In this document: piece after piece, positions 14,520-29,411 of the stretch | Numbering within the stretch: the stretch's first letter is position 1 | Layout: the number at the start of each line of letters is the position of its first letter | Assembly (NCBI GenBank): GCA_949318235.1 | Contig: OX439131.1 | Location: forward strand, 23,947,903-24,011,902 | DNA: 64,000 bases | Reading direction: 5' to 3' | Source of the DNA: Ecdyonurus torrentis | Lineage: Eukaryota > Arthropoda > Insecta > Ephemeroptera > Heptageniidae | Made by a program: the position numbers and the translations under genes | Notes under the pieces: generated by a model | Database searches by the model: none | What the model saw: only the letters and a program-made list of their open reading frames with translations | What the model was told of the DNA's origin: nothing

Positions 14520-16714
14520 ACACTCGACATTATTGCTATATTCTGTTTTCAGGGAACGATTTCATTTAAAGTGCTTATGTCACTTAAAGGCATTATGAAT
14601 CCTATAGCAAGACCCTATATAGGATTTCAAGCATATTAGGACTTCAATAAGACCTTACCTATATTAATTTGATGAATTGTATACCCAATGGATTATTAAC
14701 CCTATATAAACTATAAATTTTAAATGGTATATTTTTTTCTTTAATTTCTATCAAAACTTTAAATTACACAGTACAATATTTTTTTTTTTCTTAAGTTGTC
14801 CTCGTAAGCAAATTTAGTGCGTGACATTTTTTCTTAAACCTAAATAAATGATATCAGCAGTCCTCATATAAAAAGTAATTTCAACAACTGTCGCATGATT
14901 TTTTGATAACAATTCTTGTAATTTTTTCGAAAAAAATAAAAATAAATAACATAAAACTAAAATAAAATAACAAAAAAAAATTTAGGACTGATAACAGACA
15001 AAAAGTTATTACAATATATTTACATAATTACTACATATTTATTACATTATTATTTATATATAGTAAGACTTTTTTTTGTATATTTAATGAGTTATTGTGT
15101 ATATAATCAAAATAAATATTTTATCTTAAATATTATAAACTTTAATTTAAATTATTATTAGTTATTTTTTTATGCGGTAATATACCTTTGAAATATATAG
15201 TCAAAAGATATATTTTATTCAAGTTAATTTTTCCCTCTTTTTTTTATCATATTTATATTATAATATAGTATAAATATGGGTTTAAATAACATCATTAAAG
15301 CATATCGAGCGGTCTCCCTTGTATATTTATTGTCATCATCATCATATTCAACTCCCAACAATGCAAAAAGGGAATAAAACACGTAATAATAATAACAGAA
15401 GAAAAAGAGAGGGGCGAGAGAGTGAAAAAAGTTGACGTCACTAAAAATTTCATTCAAAGTTTTTTTTTTTTTAACGAGTACAAAGAGGGTGAAAAGCCAC
15501 ACCGTGTTTTATATAAAAAGTTTCATCCCTCCTTGATAGTTAATTTAACGCACCAGAAACAAAATGTCGTGCGGTTATATTTTACGTCATTGCTCATCAT
15601 TGTATATATTATGACATAGGGTAAAATTTTATATATATCAAAATGAATACTGACAATATGATGCAATGTATATAGATAATAAGAAAAGAAAAAAAGAAGA
15701 AGAACACTTTTTGTATTATGTAGAAATTGCACGCCAATTATTATATACACAAAAAAATATCATGTAATATTATAAAGGAAATAGAAAAAAAAAATCAAAG
15801 TTAACACAATTTGAAATCACTATTTTCTTTTTCTGTTACAGTTTAAATGTATGATACCATGAAAAATTGTATTTAAAATGATGAGTCGTAATGTCCTTTA
15901 TTTTTAGTGATTTATTTCCTCTAGTATGTTACACAATGTACTATAGATTTATATTATATTGCATGTGCACGCTTTTATAATTTGTTTATAATAATATAAC
16001 AAAAATAGAAAGGGGAAAAATATACATGATAATAAAAAAAAATCTTAAATTATACATATAAATTAAATGGTTTATATTATTATTCTAATTTTTATTTTAT
16101 AAATTATATGGTTATAATACAAGATTCATTTTTTTTTATATAAAACCATGTATAATTTTTTTAGAAAATATTTGTACCAATTTTTTACACTATGGTATTT
16201 TTTTTTATGCAATTGTATATTTCGTTACATTATATGTGTTGCTAATAAAGTATAATACACAACAAAGCTAATATTTGACAGAATAAAAGGCAACCAATGC
16301 TTACTTTGTGTATAATATACTTTTAACAAAACATATGTATGAGAAAGCAAATGTTTTACTATACATTTTATTACAACTTTCCATTTGTATGATTAGACGT
16401 TGAAACTCTTTAAGTTTGTAATTTTGTGAAGGATATTATAATGAATAATAGCAAGAATTATATTATTCTATTATTTTATTTCCCCTTTCATTCAATTGAT
16501 AAAATTTAGACCGGTCTATTCAAATTAAGTATAATATAAAGAAAATTAATTAAATTTATAATATATAATAAATATTTTGAGATTGATATTATATATTAAA
16601 ATATATTCTATTATAATACTCCAAAATTGAAAATTCCATTTAAAAATATAAATGGATAGGGCGTTTATGTTATTAATATTTCTAAAAAAAAAAAAAAAAA
16701 AAAAAAAAAGTGTG

Positions 16715-16870
16715 TAGGTCCCCCACAGGTAAATGTTATTTTAGAAGTTTAGATTGATGTTAGGGGTGAAATTATATAGTTAGGGTTAAAGAAGCGCCGG
16801 CGCTGTAAAGAGGCGTAACATTTAGCTCCGCCTCTTGATATGCCCCTCCCTTTTCACCTGTGTAATAAAA
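16715..16870. other. Structured G+C-rich patch after a poly(A) run
   Basis: The patch contains the 12-base palindrome AGCGCCGGCGCT (16793-16804). It is followed by a hairpin, AAGAGGCG (16808-16815) with CGCCTCTT (16829-16836), and by looser pairing of GGTAAATGTTA with TAACATTTAGC and of CACAGGT with ACCTGTG near the edges. It sits directly after about 26 A residues. It may be the remnant of a retroposed or inverted-repeat element. Confidence 0.45.
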
Positions 16871-18249
16871 AAGTTCATATCATCATACACCTCATCATGT
16901 GTATTGTTTTAGGTATGCCAAGTATTTGGTATGTCGTCCAGGAATGTAATTGTATATATTTATATGGCGTAGTTATTTTGTAATTTGGTATGGTCTTTTT
17001 TTATTTAGATATACCTCACATTGTTTTTCTTTTTATATTTTGCAGGAAAATATTAACTCAAGGAGTATAGTAGATTTATTTATTTTACGTATATTTAAAG
17101 CTCATAAAAATAACATTAGAATAAGTATTAAGTTTATATGAATGTTCAATTTAATTTGAATAAAATTGAAAATCCTATACATATATAAATATGTACAATA
17201 TGTAAAATGTTGATATTGGCTATAATATAGTGTATAAAAATAATCATAAGGATCTAAAATTCTATCTGCGCATCAAAAAAGTCTATAAAAATTAAAAAAA
17301 AAAAAAAAAAAAATCAACGTATGAAATATATATATTTTTTTTTATTTGTAGAGTAACTTTTTTGTAAGAAGTATATTTTAAAATATTATATCCTATATTA
17401 ATATACTATATACTTTAATTCCTGCACGCATGTGCAGTCATTTCAAACACTGTATATCAACAAAAATTAACATCAAATTTAGTATGAAAACTGTTTCATT
17501 AAAAACATGGTTTGAATTGTATATAACTCATACCTGAATTAAATAATAATAACACAGAAAAACTTATATACTATAAAAATCGTGAATCACTTGGGTTTAA
17601 ATACGTAATATAAATTTTCAATACATCTCTTCTCAAATAATATTAAAAAAATTCAATAATCAATTACTTGATTACTATTTCAAAATGTCAATTTAACAAC
17701 ATTTAAAAAATGATATCTCGTTTGGCTACTACACAAAATGCAATAATATAACATAATGATTGTTTGATGGTAAAAGTTTTTTTTTTTTTTTTTTTTTAAG
17801 CAATTAAACCGTGATACAAGAAGCTTATGATTACTCACGGCTTTTATTTAAGATATGAATAAACAGGTTTATAAAAGTAATGAATAGCTTTTAAAAGGTT
17901 TGAGTTTGTATATATATTTGAATCGCGCCCATAATAAATCCCTCTACTAATTATGGTTTTTTTCTTTGGTATAATATGCAGGTATTTTAGCAAAAGAATA
18001 TCGCTTATTAATAATAAAAGTTATTAGATCTCCTTTTTGCGGTGTATTTTTATAAATATAGCCTTCGATTTATACACACATTATATTATGCTGTTGGTTC
18101 TTATAATGACGATGAAAATAAAATAAAATAAAAAAATTGTATGTGTACTTCTTAGAATATTTAATAATATGTTTGATTTCTAGTAAGGAAATATTAATGT
18201 ATTTTTATAACTAATATATAGCATAAATTAAATATATGTTTTGAAAACT

Positions 18250-18388
<139 letters not shown>

Positions 18389-20009
18389 GGAACTGTTATT
18401 ATATTAAATTTTTATTAGTGATATATTATATGATTTTTATTTAAGAGACGTTATAACCTCTAATTTAACACCTTCTGAAAAATATTGTATAGATTTATAT
18501 TTTTATTTGATGTTTCTCAATACCATTAATTTTCTATTAATTATAATTAAATATTAATTTAGGTTTACTATCAGTTTAAAAATATTTTGATTTATAAAGT
18601 GTCTCCTAAATATAAACTTTTAACGAATGGTTATATTTGTGTGTATGTGTATAATAATATATCAATATATATATATATATATTACATGGCAGTCATGGCA
18701 CACACACACAATTTTAATACTATAATATATATTGATGCGTTTATCTGAAATTTAAATTGACTTTTTATATAGTATGTAATAAATATAGACATAAATACAA
18801 GTACATGTAATGAGAAAAGTGCAAATTTTACATACAGATATAATAATTTTTATTTGTTTTCATTAAAAATAATAATAATTTGAGGTTTAATATTAAAAGG
18901 TAAAATTTGTATACTTTTTTAAATAAGGTATATAGTTCGCTCCTTTAATATACTAAAAATTAATCTATTGAGGGCACAGTTTTATAATATGGTGTATAGA
19001 ATAAGTATGTTATAATTTAAGTCACCAATATTAAACAAAAAATAATTCAGTCTTTTAAAGTATACACACAATGTATAACCATTTGAACTGAGCGCGTATT
19101 TGTCTCGTATAAGAAAAGGTAGAAAATTTAGCGCAACTTTTTAAGTGATAAAAAATATCATATTATATAACAATTGTGTGTCCACTATCATGCATTATAC
19201 TTAAATTATGTTTCACACTTTCTTGATTTCTATATTTATAGTTTATATTTTTAACTTATTATATACTACAAATACTTATAATTTATATTATTATAGATAA
19301 CAATAAAATGCGCATTGCAGACTAATTTAGGAAAATATAAGTAAATTATTGTACCTTATTTTTAATTAAAATTGTATGATAAAAGACAAGACAAACAAAA
19401 AAATTTGATTTTCAATCAAGTATATAAATAATGCAAATAGATATCAAGTTGTCCTTAAACCGCATAAAGTTGAGTCAATAAATTATTTACCAGATATAAT
19501 CTCATATAGAAAATAATGTCAATAAATAATATTGTCTTGTATGAAAGATTAAATACTTAAATAAAAAATATATATTTGAAAAGAGATCAAATATTTTCTT
19601 TATTTTTGACATGCATGTCGGAAACATACAAAAGGGGTATATTTCTTCTGTGCTGTCATGAACGATCAACTGATCAGCTTGAACGAACAATCACATCCGG
19701 GGGAAGTTCTATAATTGTCAGTTTGTATTTCAAAGAAAGACAAAACAAAATATCAGAGACGTATCAACTATATAATCCTTTTTCTTTATTCGGCCTTTCA
19801 AAACCTTGCATGCGAATACTCTTTTACACCCAAGGTATACATGTAGGAAATTAAATAAAAAAAAAATTATAATAATAAAACTAAATTTATTATACTCGGT
19901 TGGATATAGCTGCTGTTATATCTTTTAATATATTCGATCTTTTTTCTTTGCATGAATTGTGAATCTATCTTTACTGATTAGAACCTTTGAAAATAAGCAA
20001 GCTATAGAA

Positions 20010-20011
<2 letters not shown>

Positions 20012-20072
<61 letters not shown>
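20012..20072. repeat. (GA)n microsatellite
   Basis: About 30 uninterrupted units. Minus-strand SLSLSL frames derive from it. Confidence 0.97.
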
Positions 20073-20073
<1 letters not shown>

Positions 20074-20312
20074 GAAAAAGAATTATGTATTAAATAAAAA
20101 AAAATAGAGATGGCGGTATTCAATGTATAGAACAAAGCAAACGAACATTTAGAAATGCAAATTGCCAAATAAAATATTACTTTCTTATATTATATTAGAC
20201 ATATATAATACATATACTCCCATTTATTAAAACTTCGTATCAAAGTATTATCTAAATTCATAAGTAATAATTTATTCATATTATGAATTAAAAATATAAT
20301 ATGATGTACTTA

Positions 20313-20319
<7 letters not shown>

Positions 20320-20384
<65 letters not shown>
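20320..20384. repeat. (TA)n microsatellite
   Basis: About 32 units, preceded by a short GT run. Confidence 0.97.
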
Positions 20385-20389
<5 letters not shown>

Positions 20390-22240
20390 TATATTCTAAT
20401 AAAAATGATTTAAGATATTAATAAATAACTAATATGATTAACGTAATCAAATATTTTTTTTATCATTTATTTTTTATCTTATTTTTTTTATATTAATAAA
20501 TAGTTTAAAAGAAAAGTACGCATTGATTTATGAGTATTGCAGATGATACATATATTTATTGTAATTATTTATTTATCTATATATGTATATTATATTTTGA
20601 TGACAGTAGTATTAAATTAAAATAAATTTTACTTGTTAATGTAATGGAATTCTATAGACTAATTTAATCAAAAGTTGAATATATATACTGCAGAAATAAA
20701 GACTGTAATTTTTTAAGGTGAGATAATAAGCACGCACTACACCTGCAATTTATTTATTTTTACATTTATTAACAAATTGATAACAGTATTATATGTGTAA
20801 AAAAAATCCACAAATTGCTTAATTTATAGTTCTAAACGATGTATAATATATACTCAAAAATTGTTTTTAAAATGTGCATAGCAGAATTCATAAACGGTTT
20901 AAAGGTGTTCTAAATTCCTGAATCCGTATTGAAATACTTCAACCAGTTTAAATTACATAAACTTGTTTCACTTCAGAAAAAAAAAATAGCCATATTATTT
21001 AATCCAGCGACTCAAAGTTTGAAAATTTTAAAACTTATTTTGAAGTTTCATAAACTACGTTATGAAGTTTTTCTTTATTTTTAATAGCATTTTTTTTTCT
21101 CAAATGAATTTGAGTTTCCAAAACTTTTTTTAAGTTGTTATTTTGTTATATATGTAAAAAATAATCGAATTGTTTTTTTTAATTTTCAAAAAAAGCTCTA
21201 GAAACAACTCAAAGAGCACAAATAAGTTATTCATACTTTGTAGTGACATTCACTTAAAGCTGGCTTAAGTATGTTAAACTGGATTAAGAAATTTAAATAA
21301 TTGAAATTATTAAACTTGTTTTAATATTGCTTTACCTTATGTAAAATTAAAAACGTCTACGTAACTTGATTCTATTTATGAATATTATTTTACTGAAAAA
21401 AATAACAAGGACCAAGAAAAGCCAGCATGCAACTCTAAATAAAATAGAGCTTTATTTTTAAACCTTATAGATAAAACTACAACCATTAAAAATTTAAAAT
21501 TAATTCTTCATTATTTATATTATGCATGCAAAGAAAAGAATTTATTTTTTTAGTATAATATAACATATAGAGACCCATCACTAAAAAAAATCTATTGTTA
21601 TAAATTCATTATTCATTTAGTTTTTCTTTAAAAAAAGTGTCTTGTAATCTTCTCTATCTTTGATCAAATTTAAATACCACAACATAGTTCTTTGTTTTGT
21701 AAAGTATACAATAATAAAATATCCTATCTATTTTATCAAATTATAACGAACAAAATAATTAATTGGAAAAAAATAATAATATTCTCCTTTATTGTCTTTC
21801 TTAAAGCATACAGTATAATATTATATAAAAATATACCTATCTATCTTATAAACAATATATTAAAAAATAACATACAAATAATTAATGGAACAAACAATTT
21901 TTTTTATAAATAAACTTAATAACAATTTAGTATTATATAAAAGAAATTTTTGATTAGAAGAAGAAGAAGAAAAATAAGTGTTATAATATTAATGATAAAT
22001 AACTCATGTCTATAATGTATACATTGCATCTATTGTGTGTTATTATTATTATTAAAAAGAATATTGACAAGAACAAATTTTCTGTTTAATGATGTCTATA
22101 AGATAAGTAAAGCTAAAGCTATTAAGTACTTATCATAGTAGCTGTCAGTATATGTATAGAATATCATCACATTTATAGAGAAAAGATTGCTATAATAACC
22201 AATCAAGCTTGCGACAAGTAAATACCAATACAGACTCGTT

Positions 22241-22360
<120 letters not shown>

Positions 22361-24549
22361 CAACAATAGATGAGAAAGACGTGTGTCTATCAAAAATAGT
22401 ATAATAAAAAAACAATAACATAAAAAAATTGTATAACCATCATTCTTTTCCATTTAATCAAAACTTATGTGGTTAGCAAAAACATTTTCATGCTATTTTG
22501 AACTATATGTATGTGTATGTATATATAAAAAAATTATTAAATTTTCCCATCACTTGTGGTATGTATATAAAAAAAATTATATATTATATAAAAATTAGAT
22601 TGGGTTTTTAAAAGACGTGTATCATTAAATAAAAAAATGTGTAATTATTGTTAGCTATTTTTATGTATGATATAAAGAGAGAAATTGTTGTTAAAATATT
22701 TTTCATTACATTATATGATACTTATTTATTACTGTAAGCCTTTTTTTTTTTTTTTTTTTTTTTTAACTGCATTGGATTTTTTTTCTCATGTTACATTTTA
22801 TCGTTAATTTCATTTTTTCAAACCACATAAAAATATAGAGACGTTTATTTTAAAAATTATCTGAGCTTCAAATAAAACGTTCTTAATGAAAAAAAAAATC
22901 ACAAAAATTATACTACATATTTTTAAATTGCCATGAATTCAATTGCTTTCTGTTTATGTATTACACATTTAATAAAACACTACTTCAATAAAGTTTGAAA
23001 GTTTTACTTTAGCTTCCTATTAACATGTTATTCTATTTTATCATCATGCATATTTGCTTATTTTTCTGTAGAAATTCTTACTAACATTTTTAAATATTGT
23101 TTTATTATACCTCCTGTAATGACACTCTAATATATATATTTATAGATATTAACAATGAAAAAATATATAAATCAATCAATTTCTATATATTTTCAAAGTT
23201 CCTAGAATTAAAAATTCTTTGACTGCTTGAGAACGAGAGTGCGTGCATGCTGTAGAACCGTAAGAATAAGAAAGTTTGTATCCTGCAGTGTATGCAACCT
23301 TTTGGACAACAAAAAATATACATTTCAAATTGTTCAGTATAAATATAAACTTTTTCGAACTGTTTACAGATAAAAAGTTTGAAATGTATTATTTGTATTG
23401 TGCATTCAAATCAAAGAAGATTTTATTGTTATTGTACAGATGTATATTTAGTCTTTGTATATTATATTAATATTATCATTATTTTGTTTTTCCTTGTATT
23501 TTTGTAAGTTTATTTTTAAGTTTGATGTGACTATACATTTATGCCACTAATTGTAATAATGATAAAATAAAATCATTTTTCAAGCTAACAATGGCATAAA
23601 ATAATAAGCTGTTCTTGCATTGATTTAAGCGAATGTCCATAATTATATTATGTATATTGTACTTTTAGCAGTAGCAAAATGCGTAAAAAATAGTAACCCA
23701 TACTCCTTTAACTAAAATTATCTCATGTCCTTACAATAATTCACACTTACTGAAAAGTTCATATAATGATATAACAAAACAGTGATTTCAATTAAAACTT
23801 AAAAATTATAGCATAAAATAAAGAATATTTAATTAAGTTTCAAATTAATAATAATTTAAAAAAATTATTCAGGTATTTAAAATATTTTAACCTTCTGTAA
23901 ATAATAAATAAGTTAATTATTGGTGTTTCTATATCTTTAGGGTGGTAAGTGGGTGAATTTTTAGTTTCTCGAGTACAAGGGATGGGGGTGATAGCCAGTA
24001 ACATCTGGCAGGGCGAGCAGAAGTTAAACAGCGGTAACAATGCCTTTGTTTTATTTATTTTTTTCACTCCTCAGGTGAGAAAAACACAGGGTAAAGAAAC
24101 CAATTTAAAATTAAATTTAATGCCTTTTTAGTAGCTTTCTAAATTGAAAATAATAAACCTTTATTTTTTTATTATTATTTATATCTAATAAGCTTTGTCT
24201 TCCCGCATAAAAAAAAAAGAAAAAATACATTAGAAAAACATTAGTTTGAACATCAAAGTCAAGCTATATACGATTGTTTTTACAATTTAGAAAATATATA
24301 TAAGTACTGACAAAATGCGTTAAAATTAATAGTAATAAAAAAAAAACGTAAATATAAAGCGTGAAGTACGTAATTTTTAAATAATTATTATAATCATTAC
24401 ATAATTTTGATACAACTATTGTATTATTATTATTATGAAAAAATTTATTTGTGAATAAGAGATCGTTAAAATGAATGTAAGTTGTTGTTTTTTGCAACAT
24501 TATATATTAATTTTTGGAAGAAGAAGGAAGAAAAAAAAAAAAAAAAGAA

Positions 24550-24574
24550 AAAGAAGAAGAAGAAGAAGAAGAAG
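24550..24574. repeat. (AAG)n microsatellite
   Basis: A short purine-only triplet tract continuous with upstream A-rich sequence. Confidence 0.85.
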
Positions 24575-25779
24575 ATTATTTTTTTATTTTTTATTTTTGA
24601 ATAATATATCTCATGCCATGTATATAAAATTATAGTATTAAAATATCAAAAAAGAAATATTTGCATGGATCATAAATTTACTGACTATATATATATTATT
24701 TAAACGTAAATTTAAATAAATTGAAGTTTAGTCATTATTTTTTTGTTAAATTGGTCTATTCACATTATAATATATCATTTATCTTTCGTGGAACTTGTTT
24801 TCATCTTATATAGCTTGATTTTTCTTTTTATATAAACTTTTGACTGTATATGAACCAAAAATATACATTTTTTTTTTCTTTTTTTCTTTTTTTTTGGAAA
24901 ATATATATCGCGTGCTGAAAAACTAAATCTTTGTTTAAGATTAAATTTATAAAAATAATATTTACCTTTTTCGTTTTTTTACCATGTATTTCAACACTAA
25001 AAATAAACTGACAGTAAAATAAAAACGATGTGAACACTCTTGTCGCAAAGTTACTTCTGTTTTTATCACAAAACTTTTATAATAATACTGTTCCGGTATT
25101 CCAGTTATTATAACTATAACATGTTAATTTGTTAAGTATAAAAAAAAACATGTTGCAAATTTTATACTCGTATTTCATATAATATTATAATATTTTATAA
25201 ATATGCAAAAATAAATCCGGATGAAGTAATTGCCTTTTAATATAATGATAACAAAAATAGGCATAATTTGGTTATTATTGATTACAAATTATGATAAAAA
25301 GTGTATAATATTTTTTTTTAAACAAAACGTGTATTTTTATAGATTAATACCGGATGAAGAAAATAAATCTTTTATTTATATGAAATTTTCATGACAAAAG
25401 ATATAAAAGATTATAATTTTTTAAAACAAAATTAGGCTTCTTTATAATTGGTAGTTTTGATCAATCTAGATTACTATATAATATAGTTTCTGTGCTTACT
25501 CGCGATGATACTATCCGCTTGCATCTATAAACTATATTAATATCTATAGACTTTATATATAGAGTTGCAGTGTTATAACTATACTAAAAAGTGCTTCTGG
25601 AATTGCGGCCAGCTGTCGTCACAATATTATTCCTCTTTTTTCCACTTTTTAACAAATTAACATCAATGTTATACATATTAAATCAATAATATAATTATTA
25701 AATATATAAAAATTAGTATGAGAAAGTTTGTTTTTTCTTTTATAATATAAATAAAAAATAGGAATGTTTGTGTTATTTG

Positions 25780-25885
25780 TAGCGGCGTGTGAAGAACTGT
25801 GATTGAGTGTACAGACGTCTATAATTTGGCGGCTCGCGGATAGCCCACATTGACGTGTATAGAGCGGTCGGTCGCTTTGCTCGCC

Positions 25886-25956
<71 letters not shown>

Positions 25957-26445
25957 TGTTCGGGCCCCAGGCTGAACCAGTATTTACTCAAACATCGTGC
26001 TTAAAAGATCGTCTCAAAAACTGAATAAAAGGATACCCTCAGATATTCATAAGCCTTTATCTTTTTTCTATATTAGATATGTACCCCGCGAGTGATGATA
26101 AATTTGCGCGTCGTTGTGCTGCAAAAAGTGTGTATGTATTGTTGTTGTTGTTTGTTGCGCTCTATACTTTAGTAAGCACAGCGAGTGGTTAATGCGCCAT
26201 TAGGCTGTGTGTTTTGACGCGCGGCCTGGCACCATAATTGCGGGTCTGTAGTGAGCGCAATCGTTGCCGCTCTTTGCTGGCCAAAGCAAGACGAGGGGTG
26301 GAGGAGGCGGCGGACGGTAAATTACACTTCTCGCGCCTCTTTCTCTCGCGGCCAGCATCAAGAGTGGGATGTAATCCCCTTCCCTTTTCCCCCTTTACTT
26401 CGTCGGTAAATCTTCAAGCCGACACAAACATTGTTTTTACATAAT
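25780..26445. promoter_or_regulatory. CpG-rich island around a (CT)n tract
   Basis: This is the longest G+C-rich block in the window (two parts, 25,780-25,990 and 26,080-26,430), with many CpG dinucleotides and no simple-repeat character outside the CT tract at 25,888-25,953. It contains TAATCCCC (Otx/Bicoid-like core), GGTAAATTAC and GCGCCATTA. No gene is recognisable in it. A 68-codon plus frame and a 72-codon minus frame cross it and look like chance. It is a candidate promoter/first exon or a distal regulatory element, with the GA/CT tract a possible GAGA-factor site. Confidence 0.4.
25888..25953. repeat. (CT)n microsatellite inside the CpG-rich island
   Basis: About 33 units lie within the otherwise G+C-rich block. 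Read on the minus strand it is GA-rich, like GAGA-factor target sequence. Confidence 0.97.
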
Positions 26446-27721
26446 AACTAATCCAATAAGAATCCATAATTTGGTTAAAGAATTTGATTCTATCATATGA
26501 TAAAGAAAAAATATTTTCTTTTTTTCAAATGTATTTTCAATCAGAAGAAAAAATATTTATATATCATAAAATATACAAAATATTATTTGTTACTAAAATG
26601 TGTATTTTTATTCTAAAAAGATTTTTCAAAAGATTAAATTGATACATAGTTTTATAATTATAAGATATGATGAAACACACCAAACACACAAAATATAATT
26701 TTATAATATAACTTTTTGTATTTTAAATTTGTTATAATCGTGCGTTGAAATCACTGTAGTAGAAAAAGAAAATACCTAACTTCAATGTAATCAAATCATT
26801 TTTGGTATACATTTTTTTTAATTTATCATATATAAGTAGCTATATTATTTACATTTTTTAGAACTTAAGGACATAATAAATTTTAAACTTCTTGTTTGTT
26901 TTACAAATTTATATAAAATTAGTCTATTTACTGATTTAGAAAAAGATAATCTATATTGTGTTAATGAAAACAAAGAAGAAGAAAATTAAAAATAAATTTT
27001 GATTAATCTATATAAAACAAGAAAAAAAAATCATATATTAAATAATTATACATTAACATGATTAATGTAAGTAAAAATAAAGAGTTCATTGGTCTGTAAG
27101 TACATCTATAAGAAGAATAAAAAATTCTTGATTATTTTTTGACGAATTATTATAAATCCGTTTATATGGACATCAAAAGTTATTCACTCTTTCTTTCTTT
27201 TTATATATAAGATTTTAATAACAATAAAAAAATGATGATGTAAAGTCAAGATCAAAGCCCCATTAATATGTTTTTACCTCGTTTACTTGAACTTAAACTC
27301 AACAAAAACCTCATCTTGCTTAACTAATTAGCGTGATATCATGAAAGCATTTATATATATATTTTTTTTACAATATTTTTCTTGCTTGATGAACCAAAGT
27401 TCTCTTAAAAAAAAAAACTCATCAACATTACAACAGAATTACCAACTAAATATCACTTATAAAAATTATTACAAAATAATATTGTTGGTATGCCTGTTGT
27501 GTATTTTATTATTCGTATATAATATGTATATAAAAATGTAATTTAAAAGTAATGTTATTAAAAAGAAGTAGGGGTATAAAATTCTCATCAGATTTTTTTT
27601 TATATTATTTAAAAGATGAGGATCAAGCTAAGTGTTAGTAGCAGTCTTCTCTCACTCTTTCTCTTTATCTTTTGCTTTCTTGTATGTTACATGTGTATAT
27701 ACTTAAATTTATAAAGTTAAA

Positions 27722-27930
27722 AAAGCCGGCGCGGCACGGTCTTCTAAATAACAGAGGCCGTGTTTTTTTTTTTTTTTTTTTTTTTTAGAACCGCGCGGAC
27801 CGGCCTTGTTCCCAGATCAAACGGACTCGCTCGGGTAAACATCAATTAAGGCACCTTTAAACCTGCTGCCAGGCTAACACTCATATAAGAGATGAGTGAG
27901 CGATGCCTATTCTCTCACTATAAAATCTCT
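27722..27930. promoter_or_regulatory. G+C-rich hairpin and promoter-like patch
   Basis: GCGCGGCACGGTCTTCTAAA (from about 27,730) pairs imperfectly with TTTAGAACCGCGCGG on the far side of an approximately 23-base poly(T). Outer GCCGG and CCGGCC segments also pair. Downstream are the hairpin CACTCAT/ATGAGTG and, near 27,921, a TATAAAA box-like motif. It could be a small inverted-repeat insertion or a promoter; nothing distinguishes these. Confidence 0.35.
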
Positions 27931-29122
27931 AGGAGAAAAGAAAAAAAAACAGCATTATAGAATGTTGTTTTATAACATCTTGGCAGCAGAAGCACTTTGT
28001 AATTACTACATACTATACATAGGTCCACTACATACTAAAATAATATATTAAAGGATACCCTTAGCATATTATAATAGTTTTATATTTTGCATTATAGTAA
28101 TAATAATTATACATAAAAAAAAAAGTTTAGGTCAAATTTAAGGGTAATGAGATTCATCATAAAACATCACTTCATTATCATAATATAATTTTTTTTTTAA
28201 TATTATTAATTATATACATCATTTGTTATTTTTATAATTTGTAATGCCTCTTTTTTTTAAGTGTATATTTTAACGATTTTTAAAAATCAATTTATCGTTG
28301 TATAAATTTGTTTAGATATAAAAAATTAAATAAAATTATATATCTTTTAAAATCTATATTAAAAATATGGACAAACTTGTTGAAATTAATAATGTTTTTA
28401 TAAAATTCAAAACAAAATTATATAAATTGCATATTTATCATGCAAGCACGTTTTTCCCCCTTTTCTTTTCTTTTATTGCATTGAATTACAATAACTGCAA
28501 GTTTTATAATTTACAGTACGAGCAAGAGCTTATTAACATGTTCTCACATAAGAATAAATATCATAAAGCAATGTTATTATTTTTTACTCTTTAACTTTTT
28601 ATTGTCTTCATTCATTTGCAAATATATGAAGAAGAAAATGCATCACGCAAGGAAGACATTTTTTTCTACCCTCCGCTGAGTATCCTGAAAGGTAGGCAAA
28701 TTGTTGAACACACTCTACACTTCACACGCATTCCGTTCTGCTGCATTGCAATGTTACTCCAAACTTTGTTTTTTTCCCTCTTATCTATACCTGAAGTTCA
28801 TAATAAAATTTATGAAACCTTAATCATACAACTGTTTTTTTTTATGTACAAATCAAAACGAAAATTTAAAATGTTTAAATAATAAATATATGTTTTATAT
28901 ATAATATAAAAATGTTTTAATTTTTTTTTTGAATGGTCAACTATATTTATAAGATAAAAATGTGTTATAATAATAAGCAGTGTTGTTGCTTACTAAGCGG
29001 TAGTTAAGATAATTACAAGTAAACGTTTGTGACAGCTGGAAGATCTAAAAGTTATATAAAATATAATAGCGGCGCGAGCTATACACATATAAGAAAAGAG
29101 TGAGAGAAATAACACCTAAAAG

Positions 29123-29123
<1 letters not shown>

Positions 29124-29157
<34 letters not shown>
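29124..29157. repeat. (TA)n microsatellite
   Basis: About 17 TA units. Confidence 0.95.
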
Positions 29158-29159
<2 letters not shown>

Positions 29160-29163
<4 letters not shown>

Positions 29164-29235
29164 GCTAGGGTGCGTTAGTTTTGAGCCACTCATTACGCAC
29201 CGATAATTATTGCTTCTCACCTTTTAATATAGCAA
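29160..29235. other. Short non-repetitive patch with GGTGCGT/ACGCACC pairing
   Basis: GGTGCGT and ACGCACC form a 7-bp inverted pair around 20 bases, followed by GATAATTATTG, a homeodomain-like core. It lies between two (TA)n tracts and stands out by composition only. Confidence 0.25.
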
Positions 29236-29311
29236 GCTGCCTTTGCTTTTTTCTCATATACAGCCTCAAGCTTACATACAAAGATAGTCTGTCTAAATAT
29301 TTGGACATCTG

Positions 29312-29411
<100 letters not shown>

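Noticed and set aside
15433..15440. TGACGTCA as a fourth member of the MITE family
   Set aside because: No AAGR tips with TA flanks or matching arms could be found around it.
20880..21330. Repeated AAACTT/AAGTTT words suggesting another MITE
   Set aside because: No clear paired termini or target duplication could be identified.
28616..28882. 88-codon plus frame
   Set aside because: Phe/Ile/Lys-rich as expected from AT-rich sequence, with no recognised domain or splice support.
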